Source of the DNA: an uncultured Fidelibacterota bacterium
GTDB taxonomy: Bacteria > Fidelibacterota > Marinisomatia > Marinisomatales > TCS55
Length of the DNA stretch: 64,000 nt
Direction of reading: 5' to 3'
NCBI GenBank assembly: GCA_913049685.1
Contig: CAJWZD010000001.1
Coordinates: forward strand, 62,001-126,000
Shown: positions 39,879-49,414 of the stretch, one piece after another
Layout: each line of letters starts with the position of its first letter
How positions within the stretch are numbered: position 1 is the stretch's first letter
The notes under the pieces: model-generated
What the model saw: the letters and a program-made list of their open reading frames with translations, nothing else
Told to the model about the DNA's origin: nothing
Database searches by the model: none
Program-made: the position numbers and the translations under genes

Positions 39879-40994
39879 ATGCTATATTTTGATCACGCAG
39901 CAACAACGCCTGTACATCCCAATGTAGCTGAAAAAATGGATGAGGTGTCACGGCTAGACTATGGAAATCCCTCTAGCGTTTATTCATCGGGTAGATCTTC
40001 CAAATCCATCATTGAAACTGCCAGAAGTCAAACCGCTAAAATGATTGATGCGGAGCCTTCTGAGATTTTCTTTACAGGAAGCGGTACAGAATCAAACAAT
40101 ATTGTCATCTGGTCAGTGTTACACCAAAAAAATAAGCATGTAATTACTTCATGTATTGAGCATCCTGCAGTTTTAAAAGTCTTGGAAGAACTAACAGCTT
40201 TCGGGTTAACATACGATATTTTGCCAGTTGACTCAACTGGATTAATTAATCCATCAGACTTAAAGTCTGCAATAAAAAAGGATACTGGACTAATTTCAAT
40301 TATGTATGTTAATAATGAAGTTGGAACAATCCAAAAATTTGATAAGCTAACTGAGATTGCAAAAGAGCACTCTATTCCATTTCACTCAGACTGTGTTCAG
40401 TCTTTGGGAAAGATACCAATTTCAACTAAAGATCTTAAAATTGACTACATGAGTTTTTCTGCACATAAATTTTATGGACCAAAAGGAATTGGTTTTCTTT
40501 TTAAAAGAAACGGAGTACCTATCAAACCGCTAGTTATTGGAGGTGGTCAAGAAAGTAACATTAGGGCAGGGACTGAAAATCTATCTGGTATTGCCGGATT
40601 AGGAGTAGCAGCTGAACTGGTTTCAATTGAGCTTGAAGAACGTGCGAATCATTTAAGAGAGCTTGAAACATACTTTAAATCAAAAATTTATGATATTTGC
40701 CCCCAGGCTATCTTTCATGGGAATACGAACTTTTATGCTCCTGGGATTTGTAGCCTGGCTATTCCAAAGTGTAAAAACGAAGTAATTTTAGCTAAACTTG
40801 ATAGAAAAGGGATTGAGATTTCAAACGGATCTGCATGCTCATCAGGGACGGTGGGCCTTTCACTTGTTTTAAAAGAAATGGGAATTGAAGATGAGATTAA
40901 TAAATCAACTATTAGAGTTAGCTTTGGTAGAGAAAACAGGATCGAGGATGTTTCTATTTTGGTAAAGTCGATAGGTGAAATATTAAATGAATGA
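39879..40994 (+). CDS. Cysteine desulfurase (IscS/NifS family)
   Basis: YFDHAATTPVHPNV, SAHKFYGPKGIGFL PLP Lys, SNGSACSSG catalytic Cys loop. Confidence 0.96.
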   Translation: MLYFDHAATTPVHPNVAEKMDEVSRLDYGNPSSVYSSGRSSKSIIETARSQTAKMIDAEPSEIFFTGSGTESNNIVIWSVLHQKNKHVITSCIEHPAVLKVLEELTAFGLTYDILPVDSTGLINPSDLKSAIKKDTGLISIMYVNNEVGTIQKFDKLTEIAKEHSIPFHSDCVQSLGKIPISTKDLKIDYMSFSAHKFYGPKGIGFLFKRNGVPIKPLVIGGGQESNIRAGTENLSGIAGLGVAAELVSIELEERANHLRELETYFKSKIYDICPQAIFHGNTNFYAPGICSLAIPKCKNEVILAKLDRKGIEISNGSACSSGTVGLSLVLKEMGIEDEINKSTIRVSFGRENRIEDVSILVKSIGEILNE

Positions 40995-42066
40995 ACCAAT
41001 TATAGTTGGAATAAGTGGAGGGGTTGATAGTTCTGTTACTGCGCTGAGGTTAAAAGAGGAAGGGTTTGACGTTGAATGTGTATTTATGAAAAATTGGGAG
41101 GGTGAAAGCGATCAATGTGATGCTGAGCAAGACTATAAAGATGCATTATCTGTATGTAATTCAATTGGGGTCCCTCTCAGATCTACTAATTTTTCAAATG
41201 AATACTGGAAAAATGTATTTAAAAATTTTATAGATGAATATTCAAAAGGTAGAACCCCAAACCCTGATATTCTTTGCAATAAAGAAGTAAAATTTAAAGC
41301 GTTTTTAAACTACGCTAAAGATATTGGAGGGGCAAAGATAGCAACAGGTCATTATGCAAGGATAAAAGAATCCGGGCACTCCTATCAACTTTTAAAGGGT
41401 GTAGATGACGATAAAGACCAGAGTTATTTTTTATATCTTCTTAATCAAGAGATGCTTTCGAATAGTCTTTTCCCAATTGGAGGAATTGAAAAACAAGAGG
41501 TTAGAAAAATTGCAAAGAAAAATGGTTTGCTAAATCACGCTAAAAAGGACAGTACCGGTATTTGCTTTATAGGTGAACAAAAATTTTTTAAAGAATTCTT
41601 AAAAAAGTATATACCAAAACATCCTGGAACTATAAAATCTGTAGATGGTGAAATCTGCGGAGAGCATGAAGGTTTATCTTATTACACAATTGGGCAAAGA
41701 AAAGGTCTTGGTGTTGGCGGTGGATTTGGAAACAACGATGATCCCTGGTATGTTTCAGAAAAAGATCTTTCAAGCAACACCCTTATTATTTCTCAAGGAA
41801 GCAATCATCCATCTTTATATCACAAAAATTTGAGCGCAGATTCTTTGCATTGGATTAGTGGTTATGCGCCAAGTAAAAATGATAATCTTTCCGCTAAGAT
41901 AAGATATAGACAAAAAGATCAAACGTGCACAATTACCTCATTAAGCGGTGAATCGTGTAATGTACAATTTATGATACCGCAATTTGCAGTTACTCCCGGA
42001 CAGTCCATTGTATTTTATGATGGAGAAATATGTTTAGGTGGTGGCATAATTAACAATAGATCATAA
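40987..42066 (+). CDS. mnmA: tRNA 2-thiouridylase
   Basis: GISGGVDSSVTALRL PP-loop, NPDILCNKEVKF, TGICFIGE, YTIGQRKGLGVGG; overlaps desulfurase. Confidence 0.97.
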   Translation: MNEPIIVGISGGVDSSVTALRLKEEGFDVECVFMKNWEGESDQCDAEQDYKDALSVCNSIGVPLRSTNFSNEYWKNVFKNFIDEYSKGRTPNPDILCNKEVKFKAFLNYAKDIGGAKIATGHYARIKESGHSYQLLKGVDDDKDQSYFLYLLNQEMLSNSLFPIGGIEKQEVRKIAKKNGLLNHAKKDSTGICFIGEQKFFKEFLKKYIPKHPGTIKSVDGEICGEHEGLSYYTIGQRKGLGVGGGFGNNDDPWYVSEKDLSSNTLIISQGSNHPSLYHKNLSADSLHWISGYAPSKNDNLSAKIRYRQKDQTCTITSLSGESCNVQFMIPQFAVTPGQSIVFYDGEICLGGGIINNRS

Positions 42067-42074
42067 TTCAATAA

Positions 42075-42578
42075 ATGGTGAAACAATTCATTTCTTTTTG
42101 TAATTTTATAGTTGAAATGTTAAAGATAAGCAAAAGAACAACGCTCATACTACTTTTGACAGCATTTGCCGCAGGACAATTACGTTCTAACCTGCCTTCT
42201 AATTCGCTGCCTGTAAATAGCTATGGGATATCTCATGCTAGGAATTCCTCCTTATTTGATTTAAATAGGCTTTCAATTTCAAACAGTTTTGGTATGAGCA
42301 TGTCAAGCTTTGGAGATAACTCTGTCTCGATTGGTTCATTTAATACAAATATTAATTATATAGTAAATGATAAGGTCAGGCTTTCTTCGCAATTCAGCTT
42401 AATGTCACCAATGGGTGGGGTAAATCTTTATTCTCAAAATGGGCTAAATGGTTCTAAAATTTACTACGATACTAGTGTTGATTATAAACCAACAGAGAAT
42501 ATGTTGATAAAATTTTCTATGAATAATTATCCAAGATACTATAGAAATCCATATTCCAGATTTTTAATGACAAGATAG
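42075..42578 (+). CDS. Hypothetical exported protein
   Basis: Hydrophobic N-term segment; Ser/Asn-rich beta-like sequence. Confidence 0.5.
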   Translation: MVKQFISFCNFIVEMLKISKRTTLILLLTAFAAGQLRSNLPSNSLPVNSYGISHARNSSLFDLNRLSISNSFGMSMSSFGDNSVSIGSFNTNINYIVNDKVRLSSQFSLMSPMGGVNLYSQNGLNGSKIYYDTSVDYKPTENMLIKFSMNNYPRYYRNPYSRFLMTR

Positions 42579-43150
42579 TGGCTAAATACAGTTCTAGCAA
42601 ATCGTCGCGATTCAATTTAAATCGCAAGAAAAAATCAAATACAAAAAAAGCTAAACAGATGGGAATTGTGAATGCTGGTATAGGTGTTATGTCAGTTTTG
42701 CTATTTGCATTTATTTTCTCTTTCTCCAATAGGCAAAGCCAAACTGGTATTCCAATAAAAGCTGTGACTTTTCCCTCAAGCGATGAAACTCCAAAATTGG
42801 CTACTGAGATTTATGAAGCTAATCCAGTTTTAGATATTGAGGTAGAGATTCTTAATGGCTGCGGTGAGCCAGGCGTAGCTGCAAAGTTTTCTGAATTCTT
42901 GCGTGATAAGCGTGTAGATGTTGTTCGCTCTGAAAATGCTGATAATTTTGATTATTCAACCACTATACTCATACAGCGAAATGAAAATACTGAAGGATTA
43001 AAATATGTCGCTGATGCATTAAAATTTGATTCAAGAAACTCAGATCAAGTTATGGTATCAATTGATCCAGAAACTGATGTTGACATTACACTGATTATAG
43101 GAAAAGATTTTAATTCAATTACTGCAGTTAAATCATTTTTAAAAAATTAA
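42578..43150 (+). CDS. LytR C-terminal (LytR_C) domain membrane protein
   Basis: GTG start; TM helix; VEILNGCGEPGVAAKFSEFLRDKRVDVVRSENAD. Confidence 0.75.
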   Translation: MAKYSSSKSSRFNLNRKKKSNTKKAKQMGIVNAGIGVMSVLLFAFIFSFSNRQSQTGIPIKAVTFPSSDETPKLATEIYEANPVLDIEVEILNGCGEPGVAAKFSEFLRDKRVDVVRSENADNFDYSTTILIQRNENTEGLKYVADALKFDSRNSDQVMVSIDPETDVDITLIIGKDFNSITAVKSFLKN

Positions 43151-43151
43151 T

Positions 43152-43520
43152 TTGATATCAGTGCCTACTGGCAATACCACTTCACTTAACCTTACTAAGA
43201 CTATCGCTGAGCTTGCTATTGATAAAAAAGCAGAGCGTGTAATTAGTATTGATCTAAAAGGCCTTACGTCTATCACGGATCATTTTCTCATCTGTTCTGC
43301 AGATACAGACGTTCAAATCAAAGCTATTGCGGATAACATTAGAAAAAATACACAAACAAAGCCTGTCAGGATTGAGGGTTATGAAAAAATGAATTGGATT
43401 ATCCTTGATTATATTGATGTGGTTGTGCACATTTTTAAGAACATCGAACGTGAGTATTACAATTTAGAAAAACTCTGGGGCGATGCTAAAATAATAACCT
43501 ACAGTGAAAATGATAGTTGA
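43152..43520 (+). CDS. rsfS: Ribosome silencing factor
   Basis: LTSITDHFLICSADTDVQIKAIADNI, GYEKMNWIILDYIDVVVHIF..REYYNLEKLWGDA. Confidence 0.95.
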   Translation: MISVPTGNTTSLNLTKTIAELAIDKKAERVISIDLKGLTSITDHFLICSADTDVQIKAIADNIRKNTQTKPVRIEGYEKMNWIILDYIDVVVHIFKNIEREYYNLEKLWGDAKIITYSENDS

Positions 43521-45129
43521 GATAATCATAAATGACCTTAATAGGACACTTGTAAAGTTGGGTTATTCCAATATAGATGTTAAAGTTTCTAAATGTAAAA
43601 ATCCTGAATTTGGTGACTTTTCATCTAGCATTCCTTTGGTTTTAGGAAAAATTCATAAAAAAACCCCAATTGATATTGCCCACAAAATTAGATCTGAAAT
43701 GATTTCCTCTAGCAATATTTTAGATGAGATTACAATAACAGATCCTGGTTTTATCAATTTTAAAATTTCCCTAGAATATTATTTCGGAATTCTCAACGAC
43801 ATTTTAAACGACAGCGATTTTGGAAAAAGTAATATAGGTAAAAATAAAACCGCAAATGTGGAATTTGTAAGCGCAAACCCTACGGGGCCCCTAACGGTTG
43901 GTCATGGTAGAAATGCTATTTTAGGAGATGTTGTTTCAAATATTCTTGAGTGGAATGGATATGAAGTAACAAGAGAATATTATTTTAATAATGCTGGAAG
44001 GCAAATGAGAATTTTAAGTAAGTCTGTCGAGGCAAGGTATTTTGAAAATCTTGGTAAGTCTTTTGATTTTCCTGAAGACGGATATGAAGGTGAGTATATT
44101 GCTGATATCGCTGAAGAGATTATTGATGTTTATGGAAAGGATCTAAAATTTGATGATTTAGTATTTTCGAGTTTTCCAGAAAAAATGATGTTTGAGCACA
44201 TCAAGAACACTCTAAGCGTTTTGGGAATAAAGTTTGATGAATTCTCAAATGAAAAAACATTTTATGACAATGGAGACATTGAAAAACTGCTTAGTGAGCT
44301 TAAGGCAAAAGATTTATTATATGAAAAAGATGGTGCTACCTGGTTCAAAACAACCTCCCTGGGCAAGGAAAAAGACAGGGTTTTTATTAAGGGAACAGGA
44401 GAACCAACATACAGGCTCCCTGATACAGCATATCATAGAAATAAAGTTGAGCGTGGTTTTGATTTAATCATTGACGTATTCGGTGCGGACCATATGGATA
44501 CTTATCCCGATGTGGTCCTTGCCCTCCAAGCATTAGGACTTAAAACTGAACATATAAAGGTTTTACTGTATCAATTTGTCACGCTTCTAAGGGGTGGGGA
44601 AAAGATTAAAATGTCTACACGAAAAGCTACCTTTATATCCTTAGATGATCTGGTGGATGAAGTAGGCGTTGACGTGGTAAGATATTTTTTTGTGATGCGT
44701 GGAATAAATACACATTTAAATTTTGATTTAGATTTAGCTGCAGACCAATCAGATAAAAACCCGGTCTACTATCTTCAATACGCGCATGCTAGAATCTGTA
44801 ATATTATTAATAGAATTGAAAGTCAGAGAAAAGATTTAAATGCTTACAATCAGAGTCTTCTTACTCATGAAAGTGAAATAGTACTTTTAAAGCAATTAGA
44901 GCTTTTTCCTAATATAGTTCTATCTGCACTGGACTCATTAGAGCCCCAAATAATTGCAAGCTATCTTCAAGTAACGGCTACAAAATTTCATAAATATTAT
45001 GCTAATTGTAGAATAATTAATGAGGATAAAGACCTAACTCTCTCCAGGATTGCTTTAGCTCGAGCAACAAAAAATATTCTTAATAGTGGACTTAGTATAC
45101 TCGGCATCAATGCACCGGAAAAAATGTAA
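43504..45129 (+). CDS. argS: Arginyl-tRNA synthetase
   Basis: VEFVSANPTGPLTVGHGRNAILGDV, DVFGADHMDTYP, MSTRKATFISLDDL, YLQYAHARICNI. Confidence 0.98.
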   Translation: MKMIVEIIINDLNRTLVKLGYSNIDVKVSKCKNPEFGDFSSSIPLVLGKIHKKTPIDIAHKIRSEMISSSNILDEITITDPGFINFKISLEYYFGILNDILNDSDFGKSNIGKNKTANVEFVSANPTGPLTVGHGRNAILGDVVSNILEWNGYEVTREYYFNNAGRQMRILSKSVEARYFENLGKSFDFPEDGYEGEYIADIAEEIIDVYGKDLKFDDLVFSSFPEKMMFEHIKNTLSVLGIKFDEFSNEKTFYDNGDIEKLLSELKAKDLLYEKDGATWFKTTSLGKEKDRVFIKGTGEPTYRLPDTAYHRNKVERGFDLIIDVFGADHMDTYPDVVLALQALGLKTEHIKVLLYQFVTLLRGGEKIKMSTRKATFISLDDLVDEVGVDVVRYFFVMRGINTHLNFDLDLAADQSDKNPVYYLQYAHARICNIINRIESQRKDLNAYNQSLLTHESEIVLLKQLELFPNIVLSALDSLEPQIIASYLQVTATKFHKYYANCRIINEDKDLTLSRIALARATKNILNSGLSILGINAPEKM

Positions 45130-45774
45130 TTGCTTGACTACTTCAATATAGAAATTCAGTATCTGCTCTTTTGCCTGTCGACTTTATTTACAGTGGTAAA
45201 TCCCCTAGGAATAACTCCAATTTTTGCAGCTATGACTGAAAGCTTCAGTAATGTCGATCAAGTAAAAATTGCAAGAAAGGGTATTTTAACAGGATCTATT
45301 GTTTTAATAATTTTTACACTCCTTGGCTCTTTTATTTTTAGATTTTATGGCATTACTGTTGAGGCTTTTCAAATTATGGGTGGAATAATATTCTTTAGAA
45401 GCGGACTTAGAATGCTAGATGCTCAGGTTGGAAGATCTCGTACTACACAAACTGAGAGAGATGAATTTAAAGATGGTGAAGAGTTAGCAATAAGTCCAAT
45501 TGGTGTACCTTTAATTACTGGGCCTGGTGCAATAACCGGAGTTGTTATTTTATCTGGAAAAGGTCCAAGCGATTACAGCGTTGTAACGCTCCTAATTTCA
45601 GTTATTATAACAATGGCTTTATTCTATTGGATCTTAAGAGCCGGTAATCTGCTTGCAAAAAGAATTGGAATAGCTGGAATGCGAGTGATTGAAAGGATGA
45701 TGGGGTTAATTCTAATGGTCATTGCCGTTCAATTCATTATCAATGGCTTAGAGACGATTATAAATAGATTTTAG
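45130..45774 (+). CDS. MarC family integral membrane protein
   Basis: FTVVNPLGITPIFAAMT, IMGGIIFFRSGLRML, SPIGVPLITGPGAIT. Confidence 0.93.
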   Translation: MLDYFNIEIQYLLFCLSTLFTVVNPLGITPIFAAMTESFSNVDQVKIARKGILTGSIVLIIFTLLGSFIFRFYGITVEAFQIMGGIIFFRSGLRMLDAQVGRSRTTQTERDEFKDGEELAISPIGVPLITGPGAITGVVILSGKGPSDYSVVTLLISVIITMALFYWILRAGNLLAKRIGIAGMRVIERMMGLILMVIAVQFIINGLETIINRF

Positions 45775-45778
45775 CGAT

Positions 45779-46128
45779 TGGTGGAGGCGGGGAGAATCGA
45801 ACTCCCGTCCGAAATAGAATCTAAAAAAACTTCTACATGCTTAGTCTAACAGATTATTCTTGAATGTAACTGTCCTGAAGACACAACCATTACAATCACA
45901 GTCTGCTAAATTCTTATTCTGATACCGCAGACTCAATCAGAACCAGCTCATTAATTTGACACCCTTTAGTTAAGCCATGAGCATGCTAGACTAAGGATGG
46001 GCCACTTACTTAAGCAGCGGCCATGTAGCCGTTATCGGCATTTATGGTTTTTCCAATTTTTTTACGAGATACTGGGACTCGACATGCCATTTAGAAAGAC
46101 GCATATTCCGTCGAAACCGATCGCCCCC
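45779..46128 (-). ncRNA. ssrA: tmRNA; inferred tag peptide ADNGYMAAA
   Basis: 5' GGGGGCGATCGGTTTCGACGG..., 3' ...GGACGGGAGTTCGATTCTCCCCGCCTCCACCA; acceptor 7 bp with G3-U; CTCGTAAAAA...GCC GAT AAC GGC TAC ATG GCC GCT GCT TAA. Confidence 0.96.
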
Positions 46129-46141
46129 ATTTTCAAATAAC

Positions 46142-46185
46142 AAAAAAAATAAGGCTCCGAACGCCAACCCAGAGCCTTATTACTT
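46142..46185 (-). terminator. Putative intrinsic terminator on minus strand just upstream of ssrA
   Basis: Minus: AATAAGGCTC-TGGGTTGGCGTTCG-GAGCCTTATTTTTTTT, 10-bp stem and T tract. Confidence 0.6.
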
Positions 46186-46285
46186 TTTCACTTGCCAGCC
46201 TCTTTAATTTGAATTCTTCATTGAATTCCGCCAAAAGAGGCACTCCAATATAAATGTAGAAAAAAATTGGAGGCAACAAAGAATA
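46185..46285 (-). ncRNA. Candidate structured small RNA ending at the terminator upstream of ssrA
   Basis: Minus: CTCCAAT...ATTGGAG and GCCTCTTT..GAATTC-aatgaa-GAATTC..AAAGAGGC nested hairpins, followed by terminator. Confidence 0.35.
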
Positions 46286-46330
46286 TGCAAAAAAACAAAA
46301 AAATTAGATATTGTTCTGAATTGCCTCAGT

Positions 46331-46369
46331 TTGACTTCTTTTGTTTGGTATAGTAAACTCTACTATACC
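46331..46369 (+). promoter_or_regulatory. Predicted promoter with overlapping perfect inverted repeat
   Basis: TTGACT-N17-TAAACT; GGTATAGTA-aactc-TACTATACC (46347..46369). Confidence 0.45.
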
Positions 46370-46381
46370 ATTGGAGTAAGT

Positions 46382-47683
46382 ATGAATAAATTAGACAGAA
46401 GACAATTTTTAGGATCTATTGCTAGACCGGCTGTAGCTGCATCAGCGATATTATCCAGTCCAAAAACGATGGCAAAAGCTATCGACGCAGTTAAAGAGAT
46501 ATCTGGGGATCCCAGATCTATTGCAAGAAATGAGAGCTATTGGAGAGAAATTCAACAAGGTTACACAGCTGATCGCGGTCTAGTTAATTTAAACAATGGA
46601 GGCGTAAGCCCTTCACCTACCGTAGTTCAGAATGCTTTAAAAAGATATCTAGATTTTTCTAATACCAGCCCGGCATATTCAATGTGGAGAATTTTAGAAC
46701 CCCAAAAAGAAACAGTTCGAAAGAGAATGGCTAGGTTTTTTGATTGTGACTCTGAAGAAATTGCTCTCACAAGAAATGCCTCAGAAAGTTTACAAATCTG
46801 TCAAAATGGCATTGATCTTAAGCCGGGGGATGAAGTACTAACAACAACGCAAGATTATGGTCGCATGATTAATACATTTAAACAGCGAGAATGCCGAGAT
46901 GGAATTATAATGAAGCAATTCAAAATTCCTATACCAGCAGAAAATGACAATGAGATTGTAAAGCTATTTGAAAAAAACATAACCTCTAAAACAAAAATGA
47001 TTTTAATGTGCCATATGATCAATATTACTGGTCAAATACTGCCCGTTAAAAAGGTTGTGAGAATGGCACGAAAATATAACATACCAGTTATTGTTGATGG
47101 GGCTCATACTTTTGCTCATTTTGATTTTACTGTGAAAGATCTTGAGTGTGACTATTATGCATCCAGTTTACATAAATGGCTTTCTGCTCCTTTTGGCACT
47201 GGCATGCTTTATGTTCGCAAAAATAAGATAGCCGATCTTTGGCCTTTGCAAGCTCCTGGTGAGTGCGCTTCTGATGATATTAGGAAATTTGAAGAGATCG
47301 GTACTCACCCTTGCCCAAACAAAATAGCTATTGGAGATGCCCTTACCTTTCATCAAGGAATTGGAAGTAAAAATAAAGAACAAAGATTAATATATTTAAG
47401 AGATCGCTGGGCTAAAAGACTAATCAAGAATGATCGAATTAAATTACATACAAGTCTTAAGCCTGGTAAAAGCTGTGCAATAGCAACTGTTGAGATAAAA
47501 GGTATTGAAACATCTGCTGTAGCAAAAGAACTTTGGAATAAATATAAAATTTTTGTAGTTGCTATCAATCATCCTGAATTTAGCGGCTGCAGAATAACTC
47601 CACACGTGTATACCACAATTGAGGAAATTGACAGGTTTTCTGATGCTATGGAAAATATTATTAAAAATGGTGTTGATTCGTAA
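46382..47683 (+). CDS. Tat-signal-bearing class V aminotransferase (PLP-dependent)
   Basis: MNKLDRRQFLGSIARPAVAASAILSS; VIVDGAHTFAHFDF, SSLHKWLSAPFGTGMLYVR PLP Lys; start corrected from 46331 to 46382 (GGAG upstream). Confidence 0.87.
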   Translation: MNKLDRRQFLGSIARPAVAASAILSSPKTMAKAIDAVKEISGDPRSIARNESYWREIQQGYTADRGLVNLNNGGVSPSPTVVQNALKRYLDFSNTSPAYSMWRILEPQKETVRKRMARFFDCDSEEIALTRNASESLQICQNGIDLKPGDEVLTTTQDYGRMINTFKQRECRDGIIMKQFKIPIPAENDNEIVKLFEKNITSKTKMILMCHMINITGQILPVKKVVRMARKYNIPVIVDGAHTFAHFDFTVKDLECDYYASSLHKWLSAPFGTGMLYVRKNKIADLWPLQAPGECASDDIRKFEEIGTHPCPNKIAIGDALTFHQGIGSKNKEQRLIYLRDRWAKRLIKNDRIKLHTSLKPGKSCAIATVEIKGIETSAVAKELWNKYKIFVVAINHPEFSGCRITPHVYTTIEEIDRFSDAMENIIKNGVDS

Positions 47684-47723
47684 TATATTTTCGACGCTCT
47701 AAGAGCTAATTTTAATCGATTTA

Positions 47724-48410
47724 ATGAAAAAAGCTGTAATCCTATTATCTGGTGGACTTGACTCCACAACGTGCCTCGCTGTTGCTAAATCAAAAAGCTT
47801 TAGTATCTACGCATTGTCGTTTAGATATGGACAAAGGCACGAGTTTGAAATTAGTGCTGCAAAAAAAATAGCACGATCATCCCAAGTTAACGATCATGTT
47901 GTACTAGATATAGATTTACGCGCGTTCGGAGGATCTGCATTAACAGATAATATTGATGTTCCAAAAAGCAGAGATGGTAAAATTGGTGGTAGTGAAATAC
48001 CAATAACATATGTTCCTGCCCGTAACACAATTTTCTTATCATTTGCTCTTGCCTATGCTGAAACAATTGAATCTCAGAATATTTTCATTGGTGTTAATGC
48101 GCTGGATTATAGCGGCTATCCAGATTGCAGGCCTGAATACATTAAATCTTTTGAAAAAATGTCAAATCTTGGAACAAAGGCAGGGGTTGAAGGAAAATCA
48201 AAAATAAAAATCCATACGCCACTTATCGATTTAAGTAAAAAAGAGATAATCCAAGAAGGAATTAAACTCGGCGTTGATTACAGCAAAACACACTCCTGCT
48301 ACGATCCCGCTAAAAATGGCATTGCGTGTGGTTTATGTGATGCATGCATTCTTCGAAGAGAGGGCTTCGAAAAAGCAAATATCAAAGATCCTATAGAATA
48401 CGCTAATTAA
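47724..48410 (+). CDS. queC: 7-cyano-7-deazaguanine synthase
   Basis: VILLSGGLDSTTCLAVA, YVPARNTIFLSFALAYAE, HSCYDP..GIACGLCDACILRREGF. Confidence 0.97.
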   Translation: MKKAVILLSGGLDSTTCLAVAKSKSFSIYALSFRYGQRHEFEISAAKKIARSSQVNDHVVLDIDLRAFGGSALTDNIDVPKSRDGKIGGSEIPITYVPARNTIFLSFALAYAETIESQNIFIGVNALDYSGYPDCRPEYIKSFEKMSNLGTKAGVEGKSKIKIHTPLIDLSKKEIIQEGIKLGVDYSKTHSCYDPAKNGIACGLCDACILRREGFEKANIKDPIEYAN

Positions 48411-49043
48411 GTGTACACAATTAAAGAAATATATTACACAATTCAGGGTGAAGGGTTTCACACAGGTAGGTCTGCCGTTTTTGTTAGATTTACAGGATGT
48501 AATTTATGGACTGGGCATGAGAAAGATCGTGAAAATGCTATCTGCAATTTTTGCGACACTGACTTCATTGGTACAGATGGTCCCGGTGGAGGTAGATTTC
48601 AAACACCAGATGATTTGGTTGAAAATATTCTTTCCAAATGGCCTTCAAGGTCAATAGAGCAAAGATTTGTAGTTTTTACGGGTGGAGAGCCCTTGCTTCA
48701 AATGAATGAGGAATTGATTAATGTACTACACTTTAATAAGTTTGAAATTGCTATTGAGACAAATGGTACGGTTAATGCTCCAAAGAATATAGATTGGGTA
48801 TGCGTAAGTCCAAAAGCAGGTAGTGATTTGATTATAACAAAAGGGAATGAATTAAAATTAGTATATCCTCAGCATGGAATTGACCCTTCACAATATGAAA
48901 ACTTGAACTTTGATCACTTTTCATTACAGCCAATGGATAATGAAAGCTTAAATGAAAACATTCAAAAAACTATTAAGTATTGCCATGAACATCCCCTTTG
49001 GAGGCTAAGCCTTCAAACGCATAAATTTGTTGGGATACCCTAG
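48411..49043 (+). CDS. queE: 7-carboxy-7-deazaguanine synthase (radical SAM)
   Basis: YYTIQGEGFHTGRSAVFVRFTGCNLWTGHEKDRENAICNFCDTDF (CX14CX2C), VVFTGGEPLLQ. Confidence 0.95.
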   Translation: MYTIKEIYYTIQGEGFHTGRSAVFVRFTGCNLWTGHEKDRENAICNFCDTDFIGTDGPGGGRFQTPDDLVENILSKWPSRSIEQRFVVFTGGEPLLQMNEELINVLHFNKFEIAIETNGTVNAPKNIDWVCVSPKAGSDLIITKGNELKLVYPQHGIDPSQYENLNFDHFSLQPMDNESLNENIQKTIKYCHEHPLWRLSLQTHKFVGIP

Positions 49044-49051
49044 ACAATTAA

Positions 49052-49414
49052 ATGGAAATATATAAAGACATTACATTTGAAGCGGCACACCTTTTACCTA
49101 ATCTACCTGCAGGTCACAAATGCAGCAGGCTTCATGGTCACTCGTTCCTTGTGCGAATCACGCTTGATGGGCCTATTGATAAAGAAACCGGATGGGTAGA
49201 AGATTTTGCTGATATTAAGAAGGCATTTCAACCAATTTATGATGAACTTGATCATAACTACTTAAATAATATTAGTGGACTTGAAAATCCAACTAGTGAA
49301 AATCTGGCTAAATGGATCTGGGATAAACTAGAGAACGACTTAGACAACTTAACTGCAATTGAAGTAAAAGAAACCTGTTCATCAGGTTGTATATATCGAG
49401 GTAAAAATGGCTAA
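49052..49414 (+). CDS. queD: 6-carboxytetrahydropterin synthase
   Basis: [54 protein letters not shown]. Confidence 0.96.
   Translation: MEIYKDITFEAAHLLPNLPAGHKCSRLHGHSFLVRITLDGPIDKETGWVEDFADIKKAFQPIYDELDHNYLNNISGLENPTSENLAKWIWDKLENDLDNLTAIEVKETCSSGCIYRGKNG

Noticed and set aside
42075-42116. Using the first ATG of the 42075..42578 ORF with confidence
   Set aside because: A second in-frame ATG at 42117 precedes a better signal peptide (MLKISKRTTLILLLTAFAAGQ); start left uncertain.
46145-46260. Short minus-strand open frame VPLLAEFNEEFKLKRLASEKVIRLWVGVRSLIFFVI as a protein
   Set aside because: It runs through the nested hairpins and terminator, has no ribosome-binding context and no family similarity I recognise; structured RNA is the simpler reading.
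47684-47723. Possible preQ1 riboswitch before queC
   Set aside because: Only a 4-bp GCTC/GAGC hairpin; no C-rich loop or A-rich tail of a preQ1-I aptamer.
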